From an uncultured Alphaproteobacteria bacterium (lineage in GTDB: Bacteria > Pseudomonadota > Alphaproteobacteria > SHVP01): a DNA stretch of 34,444 nt. Shown one piece after another: positions 8,179 through 16,341 of the stretch. Below the pieces are notes generated by a model that was given only the letters and a program-made list of their open reading frames with translations, did not search any database and was not told the DNA's origin. Where the stretch lies: contig CALJDF010000049.1 of NCBI GenBank assembly GCA_938023835.1, positions 1 through 34,444 of the forward strand, in the 5' to 3' direction. The position numbers and the translations under genes are program-made. How positions within the stretch are numbered: the first letter of the stretch is position 1; the number at the start of each line of letters is the position of its first letter.

Positions 8179-8916
8179 ATGATCAAGGCACCTCGCCACC
8201 TCGGTTGGGGCGCCGTGAACGCGGTGATGGATCTGCTTGTGCCGCGCCAGTGCGCGGTCTGCGGGGTGTTTGTTCAAAATGCCGGCCTTTGCACGACTTG
8301 CTGGCCCAACGCGCACTTCATCGCGGCGCCACTATGTGAGCGGTGCGGTTTGCCGTTTGACTACGACGTTGGCGCGGATGCGTGGTGCGGCGCGCGCGTT
8401 GCGCAGTCGCCACCCTTCGGGCGTGCGCGCGCGGCGATGACCTACGACGACGTATCGCGTGCCCTCATCCTTTCATTCAAACACGGCGACCGATTGGGTC
8501 TGGCCCCGATCATGGCGTCGTGGATGCGGCATGCAGGCAGCGACCTCATTGGCGATGCCCATGGTTTGGTGCCGGTGCCGCTGCACCCCCGGCGGCTGCG
8601 CCGACGGCGCTACAATCAGGCCGCGGTTCTTGCCAACACACTTGGCGCGACCTGCGCCATTGAGGTTCAAAGCAATGCCCTCCGGCGCACCCGGCACACG
8701 GCCAGTCAGAACGGTCTCGGTCGCAAGGGGCGAGACCGGAATGTTCGAGGTGTCATTGCCCCAACCTCGGCGGTCGGCCCGCAGCTTGAAGGACGTCGCC
8801 TCCTCTTGATTGATGACGTTCTGACGACGGGCGCCACCGTGTCCGCTTGTACCCGCGCTCTGCTCCGGGCGGGTGCCGCGCAGGTCGATGTGCTGACGCT
8901 CGCCCGCGTGATCTAG
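8179..8916 (+). CDS. comF: ComF family phosphoribosyltransferase-like protein
   Basis: ComF proteins combine an N-terminal zinc-finger-like part with a type I phosphoribosyltransferase fold and are needed for DNA uptake in some naturally transformable bacteria; the enzymatic activity is not settled. This 245-residue protein has CAVCGVFVQNAGLCTTCW and CERCG cysteine pairs in the first 60 residues, a middle part with VPVPLHPRRLRRRRYNQA, and the PRPP-binding motif LLLIDDVLTTGATV near residues 210-222. The start is uncertain. ATG 8179 directly follows a strong hairpin and has no ribosome site; GTG 8215 or ATG 8227 (MDLLVPRQCAVCG) would start nearer to the usual ComF N-terminus. It leads a likely transcription unit with grx, the amidase and DUF1178. 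Confidence 0.9.
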   Translation: MIKAPRHLGWGAVNAVMDLLVPRQCAVCGVFVQNAGLCTTCWPNAHFIAAPLCERCGLPFDYDVGADAWCGARVAQSPPFGRARAAMTYDDVSRALILSFKHGDRLGLAPIMASWMRHAGSDLIGDAHGLVPVPLHPRRLRRRRYNQAAVLANTLGATCAIEVQSNALRRTRHTASQNGLGRKGRDRNVRGVIAPTSAVGPQLEGRRLLLIDDVLTTGATVSACTRALLRAGAAQVDVLTLARVI

Positions 8917-9019
8917 GTCACCTGAAATTGTTTGCCTAAGTGGCGGCGCCGGTTGCGCCGCAAATGCCGAGACCCCTAATCTAAGTGATCTTGTTCCAAC
9001 CTGCAGCGGTAGCGATCCC

Positions 9020-9286
9020 ATGGCGGAAATTGAAATCTATACGACAATGATGTGCGGGTTTTGCGCGCGGGCGAAAAACCTCCTCAAGAAAAAGGGGGTC
9101 GACTACAACGAGGTCGACGTAACGTTTAGCAATGCAAAGCGTCAAGAAATGTCGGATCGGGCGGATGGCCGCTACACGGTGCCGCAAATCTTCATCAACG
9201 GTGATGGCATCGGCGGTTGTGACGAGCTCTATGCGCTTGAGCGCGAGGGCCGGCTTGACGACCTGCTCTCGCGTCCAGCCGCTTAG
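9020..9286 (+). CDS. grxC: Glutaredoxin, class I dithiol type (GrxC-like)
   Basis: An 88-residue cytoplasmic thiol oxidoreductase that uses glutathione to reduce protein disulfides and mixed disulfides. The redox site is C-G-F-C in TTMMCGFCARAKNLL, a dithiol site close to the usual CPYC. TVPQIFING carries the cis-proline, and GGCDELYAL is the glutathione-binding motif (GGxD/S type). Length and motif order match bacterial GrxC. ATG 9020 gives the compact family N-terminus. It lies 11 bases upstream of the nitrilase-family gene, so cotranslation is likely, and the pairing fits glutathione metabolism. Confidence 0.95.
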   Translation: MAEIEIYTTMMCGFCARAKNLLKKKGVDYNEVDVTFSNAKRQEMSDRADGRYTVPQIFINGDGIGGCDELYALEREGRLDDLLSRPAA

Positions 9287-9297
9287 ATCAATTCAGA

Positions 9298-10116
9298 ATG
9301 AAAGTCGCCTGCGTACAGGTCTGTGCCGGCGACGATATGGCCGTAAACCTTACGCGCGTTAGCGAGGGTGTCAGAGAGGCCGCCGCGGCCCAGGCAGAGC
9401 TGATTACAACGCCGGAAAACGTCGCGCTGATGGCGGCAGATCGCGCCCAATTGCTCGAGCATGCGGTCGCAGAGGACGAACATCCGGCGGTCGCTCATTT
9501 TTCCGACCTCGCAGCGACGGTGCGCCGCTGGGTCCTCGCCGGATCGATTGGAGTCGCCGCTGGCGATGGACGCATTTTCAATCGGTCTCTCCTGTTTAAT
9601 CCCGACGGCGTGATTGCGGCCCGCTACGACAAGATCCACATGTTCGACGTCACGTTGCCGGGTGGCGAGTCGTACCAAGAGTCACGTAATTACCGGCCCG
9701 GATCGACGGCGGTCGCGGTCGATCTCCCAGGGGCGAAGCTTGGCATGACGATCTGTTACGACATCAGGTTCCCCGCATTGTATCGCGCGTTGGGGCAAGT
9801 CGGTGCCCAGGTCATCACCGTTCCTTCCGCATTTACTGCAACCACTGGCCGAGCGCACTGGTCCGTGTTGCTTCGTGCTCGGGCGATCGAAACCGGCGCC
9901 TTCATCGTGGCGCCGGCACAAGTCGGGAGCCATCCGGCGAGGAGGAATACCTACGGGCATTCCATGGTTGTCACGCCGTGGGGCGAGGTTATTCTCGATG
10001 CGGGAGAAGCATGTGGCGTGACCTACGCAAATCTCGACCTCGCGAAGGTGACCAAGGCACGGCAATCGATTACAGCCTGGAACACCGGGCCGGTGTTCGA
10101 AGTGCCAACGGTTTAG
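9298..10116 (+). CDS. Carbon-nitrogen hydrolase, Nit1-like (probable deaminated glutathione amidase)
   Basis: A 272-residue nitrilase-superfamily amidase. The Glu-Lys-Cys triad is visible: E40 in TTPENVALM, K112 in YDKIHMFDV, and C153 in GMTICYDIRFPALYR. The motifs RARAIETGAFIVAPAQVG and the C-terminal WNTGPVFEVP also fit the Nit1/Nit2 branch. Nit1 enzymes hydrolyse deaminated glutathione, a side product of transaminases, to alpha-ketoglutarate and cysteinylglycine. The specific substrate here is inferred from the family and from the neighbouring glutaredoxin; an omega-amidase (Nit2) activity is the main alternative. Start ATG 9298 follows the grx stop by 11 bases. Confidence 0.9.
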   Translation: MKVACVQVCAGDDMAVNLTRVSEGVREAAAAQAELITTPENVALMAADRAQLLEHAVAEDEHPAVAHFSDLAATVRRWVLAGSIGVAAGDGRIFNRSLLFNPDGVIAARYDKIHMFDVTLPGGESYQESRNYRPGSTAVAVDLPGAKLGMTICYDIRFPALYRALGQVGAQVITVPSAFTATTGRAHWSVLLRARAIETGAFIVAPAQVGSHPARRNTYGHSMVVTPWGEVILDAGEACGVTYANLDLAKVTKARQSITAWNTGPVFEVPTV

Positions 10117-10214
10117 GTCTTGTTGCTTGCCGAGGCCCCCAAGGTGTCGGTCCTCTTGAAAACCAGAGGTCCGTTCTATATCGATGAAAAGGCACACCAA
10201 GGGCACGACCCGGT

Positions 10215-10664
10215 ATGATTTCGTTCGATCTTCGCTGCGCGCACGATCATGTTTTTGAGGCTTGGTTCTCAAACAGTGACGCCTATCAAGAACAGCTTCA
10301 GGCTGGCGAGCTTGCGTGCCCGATTTGCGGTAATACAGAATTAGAGAAATCCCTGATGAAGCCTAATGTCGCGACCGGCGCCGAGCACGCCACGCCGGTG
10401 TCTTCTGCTCCGGTGCCCGCCGCCGTGGGCGATTCAGATAAGGCAGGCGAGATCATGCGGATGGCGCGCGCCATTCGTGACCAGGTCGAAAAGAACTTCG
10501 AACATGTCGGCAGTGAGTTTGCCGAAGAGGCAAAGAAGATTCACTACGGTGAAACGGAACACCGCGAGATCTATGGCGAGATGACTCCCGATGAGGCAGT
10601 CGATCTGCGCGACGAAGGTGTCGAGTTCGGTGTTCTTCCGTGGCCTGCCAAGGAAGACGCTTAA
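10215..10664 (+). CDS. DUF1178 family protein
   Basis: A 149-residue protein of a conserved, mainly proteobacterial family without known function. The N-terminus MISFDLRCAHDHVFEAWF and the CPICG pair at about residues 35-38 are the family hallmarks, and together with the first Cys (C8) suggest a small metal-binding site. A variable alanine/proline linker follows, then a helical C-terminal part with GETEHREIYGEMTPDEAVDL. It is 98 bases downstream of the amidase and probably in the same unit. Its TAA stop and the TAA stop of the convergent ubiG share the tetranucleotide TTAA. Confidence 0.92.
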   Translation: MISFDLRCAHDHVFEAWFSNSDAYQEQLQAGELACPICGNTELEKSLMKPNVATGAEHATPVSSAPVPAAVGDSDKAGEIMRMARAIRDQVEKNFEHVGSEFAEEAKKIHYGETEHREIYGEMTPDEAVDLRDEGVEFGVLPWPAKEDA

Positions 10665-11416
10665 GGCCGCGTCACGAATCCCATGTAGTTGACGGCGAGG
10701 CTGGAGGATAGACGCCAGTCGCGCGTGATCGGGTCGTAGCTGATCCCGCTCAGGTCTTGGACCTCCAGGTTTCCGCTCGCCAAATAACGCCGGAGTTCGG
10801 ATGGTCGGATGAAGCGGTTCCAGTCATGTGTCCCGCGCGGGAGCCAGCCCAGGACGTACTCGGCGCCGATAATGGCGAAGAGATACGCTTTGGCCGTTCG
10901 ATTCAGCGTTGCAACGACCATCGCGGAGTCGTCGTCCTTGAACAGGCTGCCGCATGCCGAAAGGAAGCCCGGTACATCCGCAACATGTTCGACGACCTCC
11001 ATATTCAGGACGACATCAAACTTTTCTCCCCACGCCGACAAATCTTCGGCCGTTGCCTGGACATAGTCGATGTCCAGGCCCATGGCCGAGGCGTGGTTCT
11101 TCGCAATGCTGACGTTCTCTTCGGATGGGTCGACGCCCACCATTTTGGCGCCCAACCGCGTCATCGGCTCGCAAAGGAGGCCGCCACCGCAGCCGATGTC
11201 GGCGGCGCGCAATCCGTCTAGGGGTCTCGGGGCCGTGGGGTCGCGACCGAACTGCTGGCAGAGGCGATCCCGAATGTACCGAAGGCGCACCGGGTTAAGC
11301 TGGTGAAGCGGTCGAAAGGGGCCTTCGGTGTCCCACCAAAGGGCCGACATCTTGCTGAATCGATCAACCTCGGTGTCGTCGATCGAGGTTCCGGTCGTGG
11401 CTGTGCTCTCCGTCAC
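10661..11416 (-). CDS. ubiG: Ubiquinone biosynthesis O-methyltransferase UbiG
   Basis: UbiG carries out both O-methylation steps of ubiquinone biosynthesis with SAM, at the membrane surface. Family features are FSKMSALWWDTEGPFRPLHQLNP, the SAM motif I AADIGCGGGLLCEPMTRLG, the VVEHVADV acceptor-side motif, and a C-terminal DLSGISYDPITRDWRLS. The track starts at 11506, but that adds about 30 residues of unlike sequence (MTTVPEVFSCSCR). I prefer GTG 11416, giving a 251-residue protein that begins MTESTATTGTSIDDTEV, close to the usual UbiG start, with AAGG upstream. It is divergent from lysC and ends on DUF1178. Confidence 0.94.
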   Translation of the reverse strand: MTESTATTGTSIDDTEVDRFSKMSALWWDTEGPFRPLHQLNPVRLRYIRDRLCQQFGRDPTAPRPLDGLRAADIGCGGGLLCEPMTRLGAKMVGVDPSEENVSIAKNHASAMGLDIDYVQATAEDLSAWGEKFDVVLNMEVVEHVADVPGFLSACGSLFKDDDSAMVVATLNRTAKAYLFAIIGAEYVLGWLPRGTHDWNRFIRPSELRRYLASGNLEVQDLSGISYDPITRDWRLSSSLAVNYMGFVTRP

Positions 11417-11450
11417 AAGGGCTGCCTTGCTTGCCTGAGAATGGTGTCGT

Positions 11451-11462
11451 GTATATGTATAC
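11451..11462. promoter_or_regulatory. AT-rich dyad between ubiG and lysC
   Basis: GTATA-TG-TATAC is a perfectly symmetric element in the 128-base divergent region of ubiG and lysC. It is the most AT-rich piece of that region and could serve as the -10 box in both directions (TATATG on plus, TATACA on minus), or as a regulator site. I found no well-placed -35 with good consensus on either strand, so the assignment is tentative. Confidence 0.3.
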
Positions 11463-11544
11463 GCGCCCCTGCAGGAACAAGAAAACACTTCGGGCACCGT
11501 AGTCAACGTGGCGGCTGGCGGCTGCCCAGTCCAATCCGGGTACT

Positions 11545-12765
11545 ATGTCCGTAATCGTACAAAAATTTGGTGGCACGTCGGTTGCCGACCTTGATCGCAT
11601 AAGGAATGCGGCGCTGAGAACCAAGGCGGAATACGACCGAGGCAACGATGTTGCCGTGGTTGTTTCAGCGATGGCGGGGACGACTAATCAACTGGTTCAA
11701 TGGACCGGTGAGGCCGCGGCGCTTCACGATACGCGTGAATATGATGCGGTTGTCTCGACGGGCGAGCAGGTTACTGCCGGTCTGCTGGCCATTATCCTAC
11801 AAGAGATGGGGGTTTCCGCCCGGTCATGGCTCGGCTGGCAACTGCCGATCCACACCGATTCGTCTCACGGCTCAGCCCGCATTCTGGACATCGATGTTCA
11901 GGCGCTTCGCCAGCGCTTCGGCGAACGACAAGTCGCGGTTATCGCCGGGTTTCAAGGCCTGAGTGCAGAAAACCGAATCACCACCCTTGGCCGAGGCGGC
12001 TCGGATACAAGTGCTGTCGCCCTCGCGGCGGCCTTGAACGCAGACCGGTGCGACATCTTCACCGATGTCGATGGGATCTATACGTCTGACCCTCGAATCG
12101 TCACCAAGGCCAGAAAGCTCGAGAAGATCACATACGAAGAGATGCTGGAGTCGGCGTCGCTCGGCGCCAAAGTTCTCCAGACGCGTTCGGTGGAGCTTGC
12201 GATGAACTATGGTGTCAGGCTCCAGGTTCTTTCTAGTTTCAGTGAGACTCCAGGTACACTCGTTGTCGACGAGGATGAGATTGTGGAAAAAGAAATTGTT
12301 AGCGGCATCGCCTATTCGCGCGACGAGGCCAAGATTACGCTGCGCCGGGTTGCAGACCGGCCGGGGGTCGCCGCCGCTGTATTCGGGCCGTTGGCGGATG
12401 CCAATATCAACGTCGATATGATCGTTCAGAACATTTCGCAGAGCGATCAATCGACCGATCTGACTTTCACCGTCACACGTTCTCACCTCGATCGAGCCGT
12501 CGCGGTTCTCGAGAAAGCGCGCCCGGAGGTCGGCTACGAGAAGCTCAAGGCCGATGAAGATGTCACCAAGGTTTCGGTGATCGGTGTTGGGATGCGAAGC
12601 CATGCCGGGGTGGCCCAGCGTATGTTCGCGACCCTCGCCGAACGCGGGATCAACATCCAAGTGATCTCGACATCTGAGATTAAGGTCAGCGTCTTGATCG
12701 AAGAAGAATATACCGAACTCGCCCTGCGCGCTTTGCACACGGCATATGGTCTCGATAATGAGTGA
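11545..12765 (+). CDS. lysC: Aspartate kinase LysC
   Basis: Aspartate kinase phosphorylates aspartate, the committed step to lysine, threonine, methionine and diaminopimelate. The 406-residue protein opens MSVIVQKFGGTSVADLDRI with the KFGGTS kinase signature at residues 7-12. Also visible are TTLGRGGSDTSAVALAAAL and CDIFTDVDGIYTSDPRIV. The C-terminal regulatory region holds two ACT domains (for example VADRPGVAAAVFGPLADANINVDMI and GVAQRMFATLAERGINIQVIS), so feedback inhibition by lysine and/or threonine is expected. Length suits the monofunctional alpha-subunit form. The gene overlaps the next start by 8 bases (ATGAGTGA), which suggests translational coupling. Confidence 0.97.
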   Translation: MSVIVQKFGGTSVADLDRIRNAALRTKAEYDRGNDVAVVVSAMAGTTNQLVQWTGEAAALHDTREYDAVVSTGEQVTAGLLAIILQEMGVSARSWLGWQLPIHTDSSHGSARILDIDVQALRQRFGERQVAVIAGFQGLSAENRITTLGRGGSDTSAVALAAALNADRCDIFTDVDGIYTSDPRIVTKARKLEKITYEEMLESASLGAKVLQTRSVELAMNYGVRLQVLSSFSETPGTLVVDEDEIVEKEIVSGIAYSRDEAKITLRRVADRPGVAAAVFGPLADANINVDMIVQNISQSDQSTDLTFTVTRSHLDRAVAVLEKARPEVGYEKLKADEDVTKVSVIGVGMRSHAGVAQRMFATLAERGINIQVISTSEIKVSVLIEEEYTELALRALHTAYGLDNE

Positions 12766-13831
12766 AGCGGCAAACCCTGCTGCCGCCGAACAACTTGATC
12801 GACTCTGGCAGCGTGGTCGCGAGTTCTTAGGTAGCGACTACGCAATCCTTGGCGGCGCGATGAGTTGGCTATCCGATCGCAATCTCGTTTCAGCGATTTC
12901 CAATGCGGGCGGATTCGGCGTTATTGCGTGTGGCTCGCTGGGGCCGGAGGAGCTTGGCGCGGAAATCGCGGCGACATCAGAGCGCACGGATCGCCCGTTT
13001 GGCGTCAATCTCATCACGATGCATCCGGAGCTCACCAAGCTTATCGATACTTGCGCGGCGCATGGCGTTACCCATGTCGCTCTGGCGGGTGGCTTGCCGC
13101 AGGCTTCGGCGATCAGTCGGTTGAAAGATGCGGGTATCAAGGTGCTCGCGTTTGCGCCGGCGTTGGCTCTTGCGAAACGTCTGGTTCGCAACGGCGTCGA
13201 CGCGTTGGTCATCGAGGGAATGGAAGCCGGCGGCCATATCGGGCCGGTCTCGACGGGTGTCCTCGCACAAGAGATTTTGCCATTTGTTCGTGACGTACCG
13301 GTATTCGTGGCCGGCGGCATTGGCCGCGGCGCGGCAATTGCGATGTATCTGGGCGCTGGGGCGTCCGGCGTTCAGATGGGAACGCGTTTCGTTGGCGCCT
13401 CGGAATGCATTGCACACCCGAAATTCAAACAGGCTTTTTTCCGCGGTCACGCCCGCGATGCGGCTCTGTCGGTCCAAATAGACGAGCGGTTTCCGGTTAT
13501 CCCGGTGCGCGCACTCGCCAACAAAGGCACCCAGCTATTCGTAGAGAAGCAACGCGAAGTCATCGCAAAGGTCGACTCCGGTGCGCTTTCGCCGGCCGAC
13601 GCCCAGTTGGCGATCGAGAGGTTTTGGGCGGGCGCGCTGCGTAGAGCGGCCATCGATGGAGATGTTGAGCTCGGTTCGATCATGGCGGGCCAAAGTGTTG
13701 GACTCGTCAAATGCGAGCAGCCGACCGCTGAAATCATTGCCCACCTGATCGAAGAAGCGGTCGAGGCGCTCGATATGATGGCGGCCCGCGCAGTGACCTC
13801 GGGGTCGCCTGCGCGCGCGCAGCCCATCTGA
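12758..13831 (+). CDS. Nitronate monooxygenase family flavoprotein
   Basis: A 357-residue FMN-dependent TIM-barrel protein of the nitronate monooxygenase / 2-nitropropane dioxygenase family, which oxidises alkyl nitronates such as propionate-3-nitronate. Visible features are SDYAILGGAMSWLSDRNLVS, NAGGFGVIACG, the EGMEAGGHIGP segment carrying the catalytic-type histidine, VFVAGGIGRGAAIAMYLGAGA as the phosphate-binding part, and GVQMGTRFVGASEC. FabK-type enoyl-ACP reductases share the fold and are the alternative. I chose ATG 12758 rather than the track's 12746 because it overlaps the lysC stop in a compact ATGAGTGA. It lies in an otherwise housekeeping block between lysC and ptsP. Confidence 0.87.
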   Translation: MSEAANPAAAEQLDRLWQRGREFLGSDYAILGGAMSWLSDRNLVSAISNAGGFGVIACGSLGPEELGAEIAATSERTDRPFGVNLITMHPELTKLIDTCAAHGVTHVALAGGLPQASAISRLKDAGIKVLAFAPALALAKRLVRNGVDALVIEGMEAGGHIGPVSTGVLAQEILPFVRDVPVFVAGGIGRGAAIAMYLGAGASGVQMGTRFVGASECIAHPKFKQAFFRGHARDAALSVQIDERFPVIPVRALANKGTQLFVEKQREVIAKVDSGALSPADAQLAIERFWAGALRRAAIDGDVELGSIMAGQSVGLVKCEQPTAEIIAHLIEEAVEALDMMAARAVTSGSPARAQPI

Positions 13832-13845
13832 TGAGCTGAGCGCCC

Positions 13846-16098
13846 ATGGCGGGACCGCGTCTCCTGTTGAGTCAGCTTCGCTCGCTCATGGCGAGCGAAG
13901 AGGCGCCACAGAGCCGGCTCGACTCGGTCACCAAAATCATCGCCACCAACATGGGGGCAGATGTTTGTTCGCTTTATCTGCGCCGCGCCGGCGATGTTCT
14001 TGAGCTCTTCTCGACGCATGGGTTACGTGCCGAGTCGGTTCACCAGACTCGATTGCGCGTCGGTGAAGGTCTCGTCGGCGATATCGTCGCGCAAGCGCAC
14101 ACGCTTGCCCTTCCCGATGCCCAAGCGCATCCCCAATTCGCGTTTCGGCCGGAAACCGGCGAGGAAGGATTTCACTCCCTGCTCGGCGTCCCGCTGCAAC
14201 GTGGTGGGCGGGTTATTGGCGCCCTAACCGTTCAGAACCGATCTCTCCGCGAGTATTCCGCTGAAGAAGCTGAAGTGCTTCAGACCGTTGCGATGGTGTT
14301 GTGCGAGCTTGTTCTTGCATCGAGCCTCATCGGACAAGACGAACTCGCCGATATCGACGGAAACGCGACATTGCCGATGCGCTTTGAGGGCTTGCCGCTC
14401 GCAAGCGGGATCGGCAAAGGCACGGTGTTCATTCATCGCGGTTCGTTTCTCGTCCATGATTTGGTCTCCGATGACTCAGACTTCGAAATCGAACGGCTAG
14501 AACGCGCGGTCCAGGAGTTCCTCAGCGCGGTTCGACATCTCATTGAAGAAAGCGCGCCCCGGATCGGCGACAAAGAACGAGAGATCTTCGATACCTATCA
14601 AATGTTTGCCGAAGACGAGGGCTGGCTGAACAGAATACGGCTCGCCGTCCGGGACGGTCTTACGGCCGAGGGGGCGGTGCAGCGGGTGCAGGAGGAGAAC
14701 CGCCGCCGATTGGCGCCAACCGCCTATTTCCGGGAGCGGATTGCAGATTTCGACGACCTTTCGAACCAGTTGCTGCGTCACTTACAGGGAACGGTTAACG
14801 ATCTTGCGCATGAACTGGTCGGCGATGCTGTGCTGGTCGCGCGCAGTCTCGGCCCGGCAGAGCTCTTGGAGTACGACCATAGCCGTCTCAAGGCGATTAT
14901 CTTGGGGGAGGGGTCGCCAACATCGCATATGGTGTTGGTGGCGAAGTCTTTAAATATCCCGGTCGTTGGTCGGCTTTCCGGTGCGCTTGCGCGGATTGCA
15001 CCGGGTGATCCGGTCGTGGTGGACGGGGGGCGGGGATTGGTCCACGTCCGGCCGGACGACGATATCTACGATGAAATGGCGGAGGCCACTGCCGAGGCCC
15101 AACGGACTCAATCTAGTCTTCTGTCGTTAAAGGCCTTTCCGGCCGCGTCGCGAGATGGCGTGACGTTCGACATGCATCTCAACATTGGCCTCCTAAGCGA
15201 GCTGCCGCTTCTAGATACCACCGGCGCCGCGGGCATTGGCTTGATGCGGACCGAGTTGCTCTTCCTGTCGCACAAAACCTTTCCGAGCGTTGGGGATCAG
15301 GAGGCGCATTTCCGTCAGGTATTCGAATCAGCGGGAAGCCGTCCTGTCGTCTTTCGAACCTTCGATCTTGGGGGAGACAAGATCCTGCCCAACTTGGATC
15401 GCTCGCTAGAGCGCGAGGAAAACCCCGCGTTGGGCTGGCGGGCGTTGCGCGTTGGATTGGACCGGCCTTCTGTCTTACGCAACCAGTTGCGGGCGTTGAT
15501 CGGTGCAAGTGGCGGTCGGCCGTTCTCCATCATGTTCCCGATGGTCTCAGAAATCGCCGAACTCGATCGTGCGCGCGAAATCTTCGAGCTGGAACTTGGG
15601 CGCATTCGTCAAAGGGCCGCCACGACGCCCTCGGATCAGATACGGATCGGGGTGATGATCGAAGTGCCCTCGTTGGCCTTCCAACTCGACGCGCTGGCCG
15701 GGCGTGTGGATTTTGTGTCGATCGGGACCAACGACCTGGCCCAATACTTCTTCGCGAGCGACCGCACCAGTCCAAAGCTGGCCAATCGCTACGACACTCT
15801 GGCGCCGGCCTTCCTGCGGCTACTGCGGCATATCCGAGAGCAATGCGCGGCACACGACATTCCGATTGCCGTTTGTGGTGACATGGCGGCCCAACCCCTG
15901 GAGGCCATTTGCCTGGCCGGCCTGGGTTTTCGAGCCCTTTCGATGCCGCCGTCGGCCTTCGGCCATGTCAAAAAAGCCTTGCGGAGCCTCGATTGCGCCT
16001 CATTTGAAGCCTACCTTCTGTCTCGTCTCTCTAGCGCCGACCACACCCTCAGGAACGATATCCGACACCTCGCCCAAGATCGCGGCTATTTCCATTAA
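13846..16098 (+). CDS. ptsP: Nitrogen-related phosphotransferase enzyme I (EI-Ntr), PtsP
   Basis: PtsP starts the PTS-Ntr phosphorelay: it takes phosphate from phosphoenolpyruvate and passes it to NPr and then EIIA-Ntr, which signals nitrogen and potassium status. The 750-residue protein has an N-terminal GAF domain (about residues 20-160; GADVCSLYLRRAGDVLELFSTHGL), an EI N-domain with the phospho-accepting H361 in GSPTSHMVLVAKS, and the C-terminal PEP-binding barrel with LMRTELLFLSH, FRTFDLGGDKILP, IGTNDLAQYFFASDR and VCGDMAAQP. H361 is nearly co-positional with E. coli H356. No npr or ptsN genes are nearby. It follows the NMO-like gene by 14 bases and is probably cotranscribed with it. Confidence 0.96.
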   Translation: MAGPRLLLSQLRSLMASEEAPQSRLDSVTKIIATNMGADVCSLYLRRAGDVLELFSTHGLRAESVHQTRLRVGEGLVGDIVAQAHTLALPDAQAHPQFAFRPETGEEGFHSLLGVPLQRGGRVIGALTVQNRSLREYSAEEAEVLQTVAMVLCELVLASSLIGQDELADIDGNATLPMRFEGLPLASGIGKGTVFIHRGSFLVHDLVSDDSDFEIERLERAVQEFLSAVRHLIEESAPRIGDKEREIFDTYQMFAEDEGWLNRIRLAVRDGLTAEGAVQRVQEENRRRLAPTAYFRERIADFDDLSNQLLRHLQGTVNDLAHELVGDAVLVARSLGPAELLEYDHSRLKAIILGEGSPTSHMVLVAKSLNIPVVGRLSGALARIAPGDPVVVDGGRGLVHVRPDDDIYDEMAEATAEAQRTQSSLLSLKAFPAASRDGVTFDMHLNIGLLSELPLLDTTGAAGIGLMRTELLFLSHKTFPSVGDQEAHFRQVFESAGSRPVVFRTFDLGGDKILPNLDRSLEREENPALGWRALRVGLDRPSVLRNQLRALIGASGGRPFSIMFPMVSEIAELDRAREIFELELGRIRQRAATTPSDQIRIGVMIEVPSLAFQLDALAGRVDFVSIGTNDLAQYFFASDRTSPKLANRYDTLAPAFLRLLRHIREQCAAHDIPIAVCGDMAAQPLEAICLAGLGFRALSMPPSAFGHVKKALRSLDCASFEAYLLSRLSSADHTLRNDIRHLAQDRGYFH

Positions 16099-16341
16099 CT
16101 ATTTGCAATTAAGCGAGTTTCTGGTTTACTCACAGGCTGTGGAAGGTGTGGAAAACCTGCTTCTATTGAGGGGGCGCGTTTTCGGTGCCGAAGTATAGGA
16201 TACGCGCGGCGCCCCGTGACGCCGTGTTTTGGTCGGGAGGCGGTTGCATGGCGACCGCGTCCCGGCGATCTCTTGGCGTAAGGGGAGTCGAGAGTTGGTT
16301 TGTTGGGCTGCACCCACGGGCGGCCAACGGCGAGGGCAGAA

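Noticed and set aside
16138-16155. Tandem TGTGGAAGG and TGTGGAAAA, resembling DnaA boxes (TGTGGATAA)
   Set aside because: Each deviates from the consensus, there are only two, and neither an AT-rich unwinding region nor dnaA, gidA or parAB genes are nearby, so no origin is supported.
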